Shown here: piece after piece, positions 9,684 to 18,475 of the stretch
How positions within the stretch are numbered: position 1 is the stretch's first letter
Layout: each line of letters opens with the position of its first letter
Assembly (NCBI GenBank): GCA_036563245.1
Contig: DATCMU010000030.1
Location: forward strand, 38,757-102,756
Direction: 5' to 3'
DNA from: DATCMU01 sp036563245
GTDB lineage: Bacteria > Pseudomonadota > Alphaproteobacteria > Rhizobiales > Devosiaceae
Length of the DNA: 64,000 nucleotides
Program-made: the position numbers and the translations under genes
The notes under the pieces: generated by a model
What the model saw: the letters and a program-made list of their open reading frames with translations, nothing else
Told to the model about the DNA's origin: nothing
Databases searched by the model: none

Positions 9684-10517
9684 CTAGCCTTTCACGCCGC
9701 CGGCGGTCAGGCCCGAGATGATCTTGCGCTGGAAGATCAGCACCAGCACGACCAGCGGCACGGTCACGATCACGGACGCCGCCATGATCGAACCCCACGG
9801 GATTTCATGCTGGGTACCGCCCGAAAGCAGCGCGATCGCCACTGTGACCGTGCGGGTGGCATTGGACGAGGTGAAGGTCAGCGCGAACAGGAACTCGTTC
9901 CAGGCCGCGATGAACGCCAAAAGGCCCGTGGTGACCAGGGCCGGCCACATCAGGGGCAAAAAGACCTTGGTGATGATTACCCAGGGGCTGGCCCCGTCCA
10001 CGATCGCTGCCTCCTCGATCTCGATGGGCAGATCGCGCATGAAGGTGGTGAGCACCCACACGGTAAAGGGCAGCGTGAAGATCGTGTAGGAGAAGATCAG
10101 CGACCACAGCGTGTTGTAGATGCCGAAGAACCGGATCACCTCGAACAGGCCCGCCAGCACGGCCACCTGGGGGAACATCGACACCGACAGGATGGTGAGC
10201 AGCAGAAGCGAGCGGCCGCGGAACTGGACACGGGACAGGGCATAGGCCGCCGTTACCGCGAGCAGCAACGCCAGCACGACCACGCTTGCGGCGACAACGA
10301 TGGAGTTGAACAGGTTCTGCACGAAACTGCCCGACGTCAGCACGTTGATGTAATTGCCCCAACTGATCGAGTGCGGGTAGTACTGCACCCGGAACAGATC
10401 GGTGCCTTTGGCGAAGCTGGTGATGATCGCGTAATAGAACGGGAAGACCGACACCAGCACGATGATGACGACAGCCAGGTAGAACAGGCTGCGCTTGGTC
10501 AGGGTCCACAAGCTCAT
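9684..10517 (-). CDS. thuG: Sugar ABC importer permease, MalG type
   Basis: The 277-aa protein has six predicted membrane segments and the cytoplasmic EAA loop EEAAIVDGASPWVIITK followed by VFLPLMWPAL, which docks on the ATPase. Its start overlaps the thuF stop by ATGA. It forms the second half of the membrane channel for trehalose-type disaccharides, by operon context. Confidence 0.92.
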   Translation of the reverse strand: MSLWTLTKRSLFYLAVVIIVLVSVFPFYYAIITSFAKGTDLFRVQYYPHSISWGNYINVLTSGSFVQNLFNSIVVAASVVVLALLLAVTAAYALSRVQFRGRSLLLLTILSVSMFPQVAVLAGLFEVIRFFGIYNTLWSLIFSYTIFTLPFTVWVLTTFMRDLPIEIEEAAIVDGASPWVIITKVFLPLMWPALVTTGLLAFIAAWNEFLFALTFTSSNATRTVTVAIALLSGGTQHEIPWGSIMAASVIVTVPLVVLVLIFQRKIISGLTAGGVKG

Positions 10518-11503
10518 CTTGCACCTCCGCCGAGATTGACCTTGCCCAGCCAGATATAAAGGATCGTCATCACGGCAATGATCAGGAACAGAAGCGTCGA
10601 TTCAGCCGATCCGTAGCCGAAGTTGTTGAAGGCGAAGAGGTTCTGCTGCGCAAGCACCGACATGGTCTGGGTCTGCGTCATGTTCGGGGTGAGGACATAG
10701 ACCAGGTCGAATATGCGCATGGCGTCGAGCACGCGGAAGATGACGGCGACCATGAGCGCCGGCCGCACCAGCGGCAGTGTGATGCGCCAGAACACCTTGA
10801 GCGGATGAACGCCGTCGATCCTGGTGGCCTCGTAGATGTCCTTGGGGATCATCTGCAGGCCGGCGAGGATCAGCAGCGTCATGAACGGGGTTGTCTTCCA
10901 TACGTCCACGATGACGATCGAGGTCATCACGGTGTCCGGATTTACCGTCCAGGCGATCTTGTCCTGGATCAGGTGCAGCCTGAGCAGCATGTCGTTGATG
11001 ATGCCGAACTGGTCGTTCAGCATCCAGGCCCACATCTTGGCGGAGACAATGGTGGGGATGGCCCACGGCACCAGGATGGCGGCGCGCACGATGCCGCGCC
11101 CCTTGAACTCGGCATTCAGGATCAGCGCCACCATCATGCCAAGGATCGTCTCCAGCGCGACCGAAACGACGCCGAAGCGCAAGGTGTTCCACACCGCGTT
11201 CCACCACTTGGGATCGACGAGAATGCCCGAATAGAAGGTCTTGCCGCTGGGCAGCGTGATCCAGGAGAAGTAGTTCTTGAACCCGATCCAGTCCGCGCCG
11301 GTATAGATGTTGTCCAGCGTGGCATTGGTGAAGCCGAAATAGATCGAGCGGAACAGCGGCCAGCCGGCAACCACTGCCAGCGCAACCACCATGGGAACCA
11401 GAAAGATCCCCGCAGCACGGAGGCGCTCCGCCTGCAGTTCTGAATGATGTTGGCGGACCCTGCCCACTCCCGCAAGCGTGTCCGTTGCCGCGTCGTTGCT
11501 CAT
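10514..11503 (-). CDS. thuF: Sugar ABC importer permease, MalF type
   Basis: The 329-aa protein has a short N-terminal cytoplasmic tail, hydrophobic segments and the EAA loop YEATRIDGVHPLKVFWRIT followed by LPLVRPAL. It is longer than its MalG-type partner, as usual. It lies directly after thuE, with an intercistronic stem-loop between them that probably favours higher ThuE levels. Confidence 0.92.
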   Translation of the reverse strand: MSNDAATDTLAGVGRVRQHHSELQAERLRAAGIFLVPMVVALAVVAGWPLFRSIYFGFTNATLDNIYTGADWIGFKNYFSWITLPSGKTFYSGILVDPKWWNAVWNTLRFGVVSVALETILGMMVALILNAEFKGRGIVRAAILVPWAIPTIVSAKMWAWMLNDQFGIINDMLLRLHLIQDKIAWTVNPDTVMTSIVIVDVWKTTPFMTLLILAGLQMIPKDIYEATRIDGVHPLKVFWRITLPLVRPALMVAVIFRVLDAMRIFDLVYVLTPNMTQTQTMSVLAQQNLFAFNNFGYGSAESTLLFLIIAVMTILYIWLGKVNLGGGAR

Positions 11504-11648
11504 TGACCTCCCCCGTTCAATAGCACCGCGTTGTCAGTCTGCAGCTTTTTCGGGCCGCGGTTCAAGCCATGATTGCACAAGTCTTCTGGGCTTTGGGCCG
11601 CCGGCAGACACTTGCGGCCACGAGATGGCACTGCAGTCGGTCAGTAAA

Positions 11649-11680
11649 GGGTTGGGCGACCCCGAAGGATCGTCCAACCC
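11649..11680 (-). terminator. Intercistronic stem-loop after thuE
   Basis: GGGTTGGGCGA (11649-11659) pairs with TCGTCCAACCC (11670-11680) with one mismatch, across a 10-nt loop. There is no run of T on the operon strand, so it looks like a stabilising or attenuating hairpin downstream of the binding-protein gene rather than a full terminator. Confidence 0.6.
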
Positions 11681-11698
11681 CTGGTCGGGAGGAAAGGC

Positions 11699-12964
11699 TT
11701 ACCAGCCAGAGCCCTTGAGCTGGGTGAGCTGGGCTTCGAGAAGCGCAAGGTTGTCCTCGGCGCTGCCCTGGCCGGCCAGGGTATTGTGGACCGCGGTCCA
11801 GAAGTCGGAGGAGACTTCGTTGTACTTGGCCTTGGTCGGAGCCGACGGACGCGGCACGGCGTTCAGGAACACGTCCTTCCAGCGCGGGATGATCGGGGCG
11901 GCCTTGGCCACGTCCGGATCGTCATAGGTCGCGATGAGGGTCGGCAGGTTGGTCTGCTCGATGGCGCGGCGCTTCTGCTCGTCCGGCGAGGACAGGAACA
12001 GGGCAAGCTGCTTGGCCTCGTCAGGATGCTTGGAGTACTTGGAAACCGCGATGTTCCAGCCGCCAAGGGTTGCCGCCGACTTGGTGTCGCCGCCAGCCGA
12101 CGGAAGCGTGGTCACGTCGAACTTGCCCTTGATCGGGGAGTCGGCGCCATTGCCCAGCTGATAGGCATAGGGCCAGTTGCGCATGAACACGGCATTGCCA
12201 AGCTGCCACACGCCGCGGGCTTCTTCTTCCTGGTAGCCGAGCACGCCGTCCGGAGCGATCGTTCCGACCCAGCTCTTGGCCTCGTTGAGCGCCGCCACGG
12301 CCTGCGGGTTGTTGATCGAGATCGTGCCATCGGGCTCGACGATCTGGCCGCCGCCATAGGACTTGACCCATTCAAGGGCATCGCAGGTCAGGCCTTCATA
12401 GGCATTGCCCTGGAACACGAAGCCCCACATGTCCTTGTTTCCAGCCTCACGCTCCTTGTCCATGATGAACTTGGCGGTTTCAGCCATCTCGGTCCAGGTC
12501 TTGGGGACCGGCTTGTTGTACTTCTCAAGAAGGTCCTTGCGGTAGTAGAGGGCCGGCGCGTCGGTGAACAGCGGCAACGCAACCAGCTTGCCGTTGGCCG
12601 TCTGCGACTCGATGATCGAGGGGAAGTAGTCCTTGATCACGTCCTTGGCGGCGTCGGTCAGGTCGAGGAACTGGTCGGCGAGCTGCGGCGCCCAGATCAC
12701 GTCGGTCTGATAAAGGTCGATGTCCGAATTGCCAGCGGCCAGCCACAGGCGATACTGGGCGAACTGGTCGGTGGTCGAGGACGGCATCGGCACGATCGTC
12801 ACGTGGTTGCCGGTCGCCTTCTCGAAACGATCGAGTTGCGACTGCAGGAACTTCAGGCCGGTGCCGGTATCACCGGACACGATCGAAAGATCGGCGGCCT
12901 GCGCACCGATCGCGAGCATGGTCGCGCCGGAAAGCAAGCCAACGAGCAAGGCGTTAAGTTTCAT
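11699..12964 (-). CDS. thuE: Periplasmic sugar-binding protein of the trehalose-type importer
   Basis: The start is the ATG at 12964, preceded by GGGAGGAAACA; the open frame extends 89 codons upstream but only this start gives a signal peptide (MKLNALLVGLLSGATMLAIG, cleaved near AQA-ADL). The 421-aa protein is a family 1 solute-binding protein, with DIDLYQTDVIWAPQLADQF and LPLFTDAPALYYRKDLL typical of trehalose/maltose binders. It is the first gene of the operon and divergent from thuR, with two operators between 12965 and 13116. Confidence 0.9.
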   Translation of the reverse strand: MKLNALLVGLLSGATMLAIGAQAADLSIVSGDTGTGLKFLQSQLDRFEKATGNHVTIVPMPSSTTDQFAQYRLWLAAGNSDIDLYQTDVIWAPQLADQFLDLTDAAKDVIKDYFPSIIESQTANGKLVALPLFTDAPALYYRKDLLEKYNKPVPKTWTEMAETAKFIMDKEREAGNKDMWGFVFQGNAYEGLTCDALEWVKSYGGGQIVEPDGTISINNPQAVAALNEAKSWVGTIAPDGVLGYQEEEARGVWQLGNAVFMRNWPYAYQLGNGADSPIKGKFDVTTLPSAGGDTKSAATLGGWNIAVSKYSKHPDEAKQLALFLSSPDEQKRRAIEQTNLPTLIATYDDPDVAKAAPIIPRWKDVFLNAVPRPSAPTKAKYNEVSSDFWTAVHNTLAGQGSAEDNLALLEAQLTQLKGSGW

Positions 12965-13055
12965 TGTTTCCTCCCAAAGGAACACGGTGTCAGCCAGGAG
13001 GTGCTGGAGAACGGGCGGCCCTGAAAGACCGCGATCCTCTCCCCTGCATTCTCCG

Positions 13056-13071
13056 TCCAAAACGCTTTGGA
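13056..13071. promoter_or_regulatory. ThuR-type operator O1
   Basis: TCCAAAACGCTTTGGA is a 16-bp palindrome with one mismatch and the CG centre typical of LacI-family sites. It lies about 90 bp upstream of thuE. Confidence 0.75.
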
Positions 13072-13100
13072 GCCAACATGCAACCCGTCGGCAGTTTTTT

Positions 13101-13116
13101 TCCAAAGCGCTTTGGA
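13101..13116. promoter_or_regulatory. ThuR-type operator O2
   Basis: TCCAAAGCGCTTTGGA is a perfect palindrome 45 bp from O1 (centre to centre), in the thuE promoter region. Its core is identical to the site between thuK and thuA. Confidence 0.8.
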
Positions 13117-13256
13117 TAAGGCTCGCAGACGACCCGGCACCTGTCAAGCCGAAAAGAAATGACGGCCGTTCGCGTTGGTTTCGCGCGGCCTCGGACACCA
13201 GGCAGCCCAGCCGCCCTGTCGGCAGGCGCAATCAGTTTGAGCTTGCACCCTGGGCC

Positions 13257-13270
13257 CCAAAGCGCTTTGA
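13257..13270. promoter_or_regulatory. ThuR-type operator O3 at thuR
   Basis: CCAAAGCGCTTTGA ends 22 bp before the thuR start and suggests autoregulation. It is about 155 bp from O2, a distance compatible with looping between the two promoters. Confidence 0.72.
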
Positions 13271-13292
13271 ATGCCGCCCGAAGGGGAAATCC

Positions 13293-14309
13293 ATGAATCT
13301 CAAAAGCCTCGCCGAGCAGCTCGGCCTGAGCCCCACAACGGTTAGCCGCGCGCTGAACGGATATCCTGAAGTCAGCGATTCGACGCGCCAGCGGGTGGCG
13401 GAGGCCGCGATGCGCCTGGGGTATCGGCCAAATGTGAGCGCGCGGCGTCTCGCCACGGGGCGCGTGGGAGCAGTTGGCGTGTTCCTGCCGGCCCAGGGCA
13501 GTGTCGCACTAGGCCCGCATACAAGTGAATTTCTCTCCGGCCTGGCCTCGCGCATGGCTCACGAGGAGATCGACATCGTGGTGAGCCCGCTCGAGACCGA
13601 GGACGAGGTTCCCGCCTATCACCGCCTGGTCTCGACCAAGCGCGTGGACGCAGTGGTCATCTCCAGCCCGGCGATTTCGGACCAGCGGGTCAAGGTGCTT
13701 TCGGACCTCAAGATGCCATTCGCGCTTCATGGACGCACCGATATCGGCATCCCGCACGCATGGCTCGACATCGACAACCAGGGCGGCCACTACGCGGCAA
13801 CATCGCACCTGATCGAACTCGGCCACCGCCGCATCGCGCTGATCAACGGGCCGGCGGGAATGACGTTTTCCGCGCACCGCGAAGCGGGCTATCGGGCGGC
13901 GCTGGCGGCCGGAGGCATTGCGGTCGACACGGCACTGATCGGCAACGATATCTTCACCGACGAAACCGGGTTTCGGCAGGCCGAACTCTTCCTGGCCACA
14001 AGACCTCGCCCCACCGCGATCATCGCGGGATCGATGATGAGCGCGCTCGGCGCATTCCGCGCCATCCGTTCGGCCGGCCTGGAACTGGGACGCGACGTGT
14101 CCATGATCGCCCACGACGACGTGTTTCCCTATCTGAACGCCGACCGGATGGTGCCCACGATGTCCACCATGCGCTCCCCCATCCGCGATGCGGGCAGCCG
14201 CATCGGCGAGATGGTGCTCCAGCTTCTTGCCGGCGCACCGGTGGAACAACTCTGCGAGGTCTGGCCGGTCGAGCTGGTGCTTCGCCAGTCGACATGTCCG
14301 GCGCCCTAA
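13293..14309 (+). CDS. thuR: LacI-family transcriptional regulator of the thu operon
   Basis: The start is the ATG at 13293 (MNLKSLAEQLGLSP) after AAGGGGAAATCC. The 338-aa protein has the LacI helix-turn-helix LGLSPTTVSRALNGYPEVS followed by the hinge LGYRPNVSARRLATG, then a periplasmic-binding-protein-like effector domain (LIELGHRRIALINGP, SMIAHDD). It is divergent from thuE, and three copies of its likely operator lie within 330 bp. The effector is presumably trehalose or a related sugar, by analogy with S. meliloti. Confidence 0.9.
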   Translation: MNLKSLAEQLGLSPTTVSRALNGYPEVSDSTRQRVAEAAMRLGYRPNVSARRLATGRVGAVGVFLPAQGSVALGPHTSEFLSGLASRMAHEEIDIVVSPLETEDEVPAYHRLVSTKRVDAVVISSPAISDQRVKVLSDLKMPFALHGRTDIGIPHAWLDIDNQGGHYAATSHLIELGHRRIALINGPAGMTFSAHREAGYRAALAAGGIAVDTALIGNDIFTDETGFRQAELFLATRPRPTAIIAGSMMSALGAFRAIRSAGLELGRDVSMIAHDDVFPYLNADRMVPTMSTMRSPIRDAGSRIGEMVLQLLAGAPVEQLCEVWPVELVLRQSTCPAP

Positions 14310-14443
14310 CCCTGGTCCTTTTTCGCCGGCCCATTTGTCGGCAGGTTCAATGCGTTAATCGCAAGGTTACCATGACACCAATGATTTTGCGGTCCTAGGA
14401 TTGCATTCACTTCCCTTGGCCATGCTGCCGGCGGTGGGAAGAG

Positions 14444-16357
14444 GTGCGGGCTTTGAGTGGTGGTGCGTTCCAGGAGATGCTGATATTCGCGGCCGGCGCC
14501 GTTTCTGCATTGCTGGCGGCGCTGATCCTGTCGCGTCTTCGCGCCCGCAGCGAGGGTGGGCGGATATCGGACCTGCGGCAGGAGCTTGAGACGGCCCGCG
14601 TCGAAAACACCGTCATGGCGGTGATTGCGCAACATGCCAGCGACGGGTTGGTGATCCAGGACATCCAGGGTCGGATCGAGTGGTCGAACCCCGCCTATTC
14701 AAGGATGACCGGCTATAGTGCCGAGGAGTTGCGCGGGCGCAAGCCGCAGGAATTCGTCCTGCCGCCAGAGGACCGGCTCACGCCCGAGGAGATCGAAGAC
14801 TTCAGGTACGACATTTCTTCGGGTGCCCTCGATTCCTTCGAGATCATCCGCAATGTGCGCAAGAACGGCGAGTTCTTCTGGAACCAGCTCGGCTTTGCGG
14901 TCGTCAATCACATGGGCACGCGCGAACCCAAGGTGATCGTCATTGCCCGCGATGTGACCGAACAGATCGAACGCGAAGAGGCCCTAAAGCGCGCCAAGGA
15001 AGATATCCAGCGCCGCGCCGAGCACGACATTCTCACCGGGTTGCCCAACCGCATGAAACTTGCCGGCTATTTCGCCAGCGAGATGCAGGCCGCGGGCGAC
15101 AGCGGCGAGAGGATCGGCGTGTTGCACGTCGATCTCGACCGCTTCAAGAAGGTCAATGACGCGCTTGGGCATGACGCGGGCGACGCAGTTCTGGTGCATG
15201 CGGCCAATGTGATGAGCGCCCAGGTTCGCAAGAAGGACCTGGTTTGCCGCTTCGGCGGCGACGAGTTCATAATCGTGTGCCCGGGCCTGCCGGGGGTCGA
15301 CGCGCTCGAAACGCTCGCAGGCCGGATCATAAGGCAGCTCACCAAGCCTATGCAGTGGGGCGGACAAAGCATCGCGATCGGGGCCAGCATCGGCATCGCC
15401 CTGTCGAACTCGCAGACCCGGGACCAGAATGAGGTGATGAAGCAGGCCGATATCGCGCTCTATGAAGCCAAGAATCGCGGGCGCAATGGTTATGTCTGCT
15501 ACACACCGGACCTGGGCGAGACGGTAGCGCGGCGCAACGCGATATCGTCAGACCTCGGCCAGGCCATCGCCGGAAACGAGATCAGCGTGGTGCTGCAGCC
15601 GCAGTTCGACCTCAAGCACAACAGGGTCCGGGGCCTTGAGGCGCTGGTGCGCTGGTACCATCCTGCCAGGGGTGTGTTGCTGCCGGCCGAATTCCTGCCC
15701 GCCGCCGAAATCCAGGGGTGCATGCAGGCCATAGACCAGATTGCGATCGACGGCGCGCTCGACGCCCTGAAAATGCTGCGTGGCGAAGGGCATGAGGGGA
15801 TGAGCGTCTCGATCAATGTCTCGGCGCGCACCCTCACCCAGAAGGGCTATGTCGACAAGCTCAAGTGGGAGGTCGAGACACGGGGGCTGGAGCCGCGCGA
15901 CGTGGTGGTCGAGGTGCTGGAGACCATCGTGATCGAGGGCCGAGACAATGTCGCGGCCCAGACCATAGCCGCCCTCTCGGAAGCGGGCTTCGCGGTCGAA
16001 CTCGATGATTTCGGCATCGGGTATTCGGGTCTGGTCAATCTCACCCGGCTGCCGATCCAGGGGGTCAAGATCGATCGTTCCCTTGTGCAGGATCTCCCCT
16101 TTGACAGCACCGCGCAGACCGTGGTGCGCGCGATCTTCAGGCTCTGCGAGGATCTCGATCTCAGTGTGGTTTCAGAGGGCGTCGAACGTTCCGAACAGGC
16201 TCTGTTTCTCCAGCAGATCGGGGGGCATGTGGTTCAGGGCTTCGGAATTGCCCGTCCCATGGCCGCCAAGGACCTGCTTGGCTGGATGAACCGGTTACGC
16301 GAAGGCATGACGCTGCCTGTCCTTGAGGGCGCGGAGGCCCTGCGTCGAAGCCATTAG
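14444..16357 (+). CDS. PAS-GGDEF-EAL cyclic di-GMP enzyme
   Basis: The 637-aa protein has one N-terminal membrane segment (about 10-31), a PAS domain (about 57-175, with IEWSNPAYSRMTGYS and a PAC-like IARDVTEQ end), GGDEF (active motif 271-275) and EAL (motif 399-401). The allosteric I-site RKKD is at 262-265, five residues before GGDEF. In the EAL domain the metal-binding DDFG (521-524) and the later SEGVE glutamate are present, so both synthesis and hydrolysis of c-di-GMP look possible. The start is uncertain: GTG 14444, TTG 14453 and ATG 14477 are all in frame. It is a single gene between unrelated units. Confidence 0.92.
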   Translation: MRALSGGAFQEMLIFAAGAVSALLAALILSRLRARSEGGRISDLRQELETARVENTVMAVIAQHASDGLVIQDIQGRIEWSNPAYSRMTGYSAEELRGRKPQEFVLPPEDRLTPEEIEDFRYDISSGALDSFEIIRNVRKNGEFFWNQLGFAVVNHMGTREPKVIVIARDVTEQIEREEALKRAKEDIQRRAEHDILTGLPNRMKLAGYFASEMQAAGDSGERIGVLHVDLDRFKKVNDALGHDAGDAVLVHAANVMSAQVRKKDLVCRFGGDEFIIVCPGLPGVDALETLAGRIIRQLTKPMQWGGQSIAIGASIGIALSNSQTRDQNEVMKQADIALYEAKNRGRNGYVCYTPDLGETVARRNAISSDLGQAIAGNEISVVLQPQFDLKHNRVRGLEALVRWYHPARGVLLPAEFLPAAEIQGCMQAIDQIAIDGALDALKMLRGEGHEGMSVSINVSARTLTQKGYVDKLKWEVETRGLEPRDVVVEVLETIVIEGRDNVAAQTIAALSEAGFAVELDDFGIGYSGLVNLTRLPIQGVKIDRSLVQDLPFDSTAQTVVRAIFRLCEDLDLSVVSEGVERSEQALFLQQIGGHVVQGFGIARPMAAKDLLGWMNRLREGMTLPVLEGAEALRRSH

Positions 16358-16378
16358 CCCCCTGCCCTTTGCGCTCGT

Positions 16379-17647
16379 CTACGAACGGTCAAAAGCGGCG
16401 ATGGAACCCGGCTTCATCTCTATGGAAAACCCCGGCTGTTCGGGCGGCATATAGGCGGCGTCGCGGATGATGCAGGGGTCGAGGAAGTGCTCATGCAGGT
16501 GATCGACATATTCGATCACGCGCCCGGTCCTGGTGCCAGAAACGGCCACATAGTCGATCATGGAGAGGTGCTGCACGTACTCGCAAAGGCCGACGCCGCC
16601 GGCGTGGGGCCATACCGGCAATCCGTATTTCGCCGCCATCACCAGCACCGAGAGCACTTCGTTCAGGCCCCCGATCCGGCAGGCGTCGATCTGCACCACG
16701 TCGATGGCGCCGCGGGTGATGAACTGCTTGAACATGATGCGGTTCTGGCACATTTCACCGGTTGCGACCCTGATCGGGGCCACCGCCTCGCGGATGCGGC
16801 GATGCCCCTCGATGTCGTCGGGGCTGGTGGGTTCCTCGATGAAATAGGGGTTGAAGCGCTTGAGCGCATTGACCCAGTCAATGGCCCGATCGACCTCCCA
16901 GACCTGGTTGGCGTCGATCAGCAGCAGGCGGTCGGGGCCCATGATCTCGCGCACGATCTCGAGCCGGCTGATGTCGTCCGCGAGGTCGTGCCCCACCTTC
17001 ATCTTGAGATGCATGTAGCCTGCATCGACCGCTTCCCTCGCCAGCCGCCGCAGCTTCTCGTTGGAATAGCCGAGCCACCCGGCCGAGGTGGTATAGCAGG
17101 GATAGCCTTCAGCGCGCAGGGCGGCGATCCGCTCCTGCTTGCCCGGCTCGGCGGCCCGGAAGATCTCCAGCGCCTCCTGGGGCGTGATCGCGTCGGTGAG
17201 GTAGCGAAAGTCGATGATGGAGACGAGTTGCTCGGGACTCATTTCGGCTACGTACAGCCAGACCGGCTTTCCCGCCCGCTTGGCCAGAAGATCCCACACC
17301 GCATTGACGACCGCGCCGGTTGCGAGGTGCATGGCGCCCTTGTCCGGCCCGATCCAGCGCAACTGGCTGTCGCCGGTGACATGTGACCAGAACCGGCCCG
17401 GGTCTTGCTCAATCCAGTCCAGATCGAGCCCCACCACACGCTCGCGCAGCGCCTCGATGGCTAGACAGACGACTTCGTTGCCGCGACCAATGGTGAACGT
17501 GAGTCCATGTCCCTCCATGTCGGCGTCCGTGCCGAGGATCACGTATGCAGCCGAATAATCGGGGTCCGGATTCATCGCGTCCGAGCCGTCAAGGCTCTGC
17601 GAAGTGGGAAACCTGAGGTCGAAAGTCTTGAGGCTGGCAATCTTCAT
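16379..17647 (-). CDS. L-fuconate dehydratase (enolase superfamily)
   Basis: The chosen start MKIASLKTF (17647) is six codons inside the longest frame. The 422-aa protein shows the enolase-superfamily residues: base pair K215/K217 in LKMKVG, metal ligands D245, E271 and E298, and the D321/H348 dyad in WPHAGG. Each lies three residues below the numbers I recall for Xanthomonas FucD (K218/K220, D248, E274, E301, H351). YTTSAGWLGYS is also typical. It would dehydrate L-fuconate to 2-keto-3-deoxy-L-fuconate and ends the importer operon. Confidence 0.87.
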   Translation of the reverse strand: MKIASLKTFDLRFPTSQSLDGSDAMNPDPDYSAAYVILGTDADMEGHGLTFTIGRGNEVVCLAIEALRERVVGLDLDWIEQDPGRFWSHVTGDSQLRWIGPDKGAMHLATGAVVNAVWDLLAKRAGKPVWLYVAEMSPEQLVSIIDFRYLTDAITPQEALEIFRAAEPGKQERIAALRAEGYPCYTTSAGWLGYSNEKLRRLAREAVDAGYMHLKMKVGHDLADDISRLEIVREIMGPDRLLLIDANQVWEVDRAIDWVNALKRFNPYFIEEPTSPDDIEGHRRIREAVAPIRVATGEMCQNRIMFKQFITRGAIDVVQIDACRIGGLNEVLSVLVMAAKYGLPVWPHAGGVGLCEYVQHLSMIDYVAVSGTRTGRVIEYVDHLHEHFLDPCIIRDAAYMPPEQPGFSIEMKPGSIAAFDRS

Positions 17648-17722
17648 GATGTCACGTTCCGGCATTGCCCGGGCTCGGCAAGCCGAAGCCCGGCCGGCCG
17701 CACCCAGGGGCCCCCTGTTCTT

Positions 17723-18454
17723 CTAGCTCGTCCAGCCGCCGTCTATCACGTGCGTCTGGCCTGTGGTGAAGGTCGCGGTCGCAAGGTAGAGCGCGAGCTC
17801 CGCGATTTCCTCGGGGCGGCCGATGCGCCCTATGGGCTGGCGGGCGATGAATGCCGCCCGGGCCTTTTCGTAGTCGCCCTGTTCGCGCAGGCGTTGCTGC
17901 AGCGAGGGGGAGTCGACCGTGCCGGGACAGATCGCATTGCACAGGATTCCCCGGGTGACGAAATCCTTGGCCACCGACTTGGTCAACCCCACGACCGCCG
18001 CCTTGGTGGTGGAATAGACGAAACGGTTGGGCACGCCGGCAACGCTGGAGGCGACGGAGGCCATATTGATGATCGAACCGCCGCCGCCCTCGATCATGGC
18101 GGGAAGGAATGCGCGGATGGTGCGCATCATGGCCCTCACGTTCAGATCGAAGGCGAAGTCGAGGTCCTTCTCGCTCGCCTCGAGAATCGTGCCGTTATGG
18201 ACGACGCCCGCGCAGTTGAACAGCACATCGACATGGCCGAGGCGCTCCGCGAACGCAGCAATGGCCTCGCCGTCGAGCACGTCCAGCCGTTCGGTGCGGA
18301 TGCCCGACACGCCGGAAAGCTCTGCCAGTATTTCTTCGTTGATGTCGGTCGCGATGACCGTGGCGCCTTCGCGGGCGAAGAGCTCGGCGGTGGCGCGCCC
18401 AATACCCTGTGCCGCCGCCGTCACAACTGCGGTCTTGCCGTCCAGTCGTCCCAT
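17723..18454 (-). CDS. SDR dehydrogenase, probable 2-keto-3-deoxy-L-fuconate dehydrogenase
   Basis: The 243-aa classical short-chain dehydrogenase has TAAAQGIGRA for NAD binding (about 12-21), NCAGVV, active-site Ser in INMASVAS, YSTTK (Tyr-x3-Lys) and the IDGGWTS end. This GIGRA/IDGGWT subgroup contains 2-keto-3-deoxy-L-fuconate and 4-hydroxybutyrate-type dehydrogenases. Location next to the fuconate dehydratase favours oxidation of 2-keto-3-deoxy-L-fuconate with NAD+. An L-fucose 1-dehydrogenase role is the alternative, since no other sugar dehydrogenase is in the cluster. Confidence 0.78.
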   Translation of the reverse strand: MGRLDGKTAVVTAAAQGIGRATAELFAREGATVIATDINEEILAELSGVSGIRTERLDVLDGEAIAAFAERLGHVDVLFNCAGVVHNGTILEASEKDLDFAFDLNVRAMMRTIRAFLPAMIEGGGGSIINMASVASSVAGVPNRFVYSTTKAAVVGLTKSVAKDFVTRGILCNAICPGTVDSPSLQQRLREQGDYEKARAAFIARQPIGRIGRPEEIAELALYLATATFTTGQTHVIDGGWTS

Positions 18455-18475
18455 TCGTATATCTCCTTGGAAATC

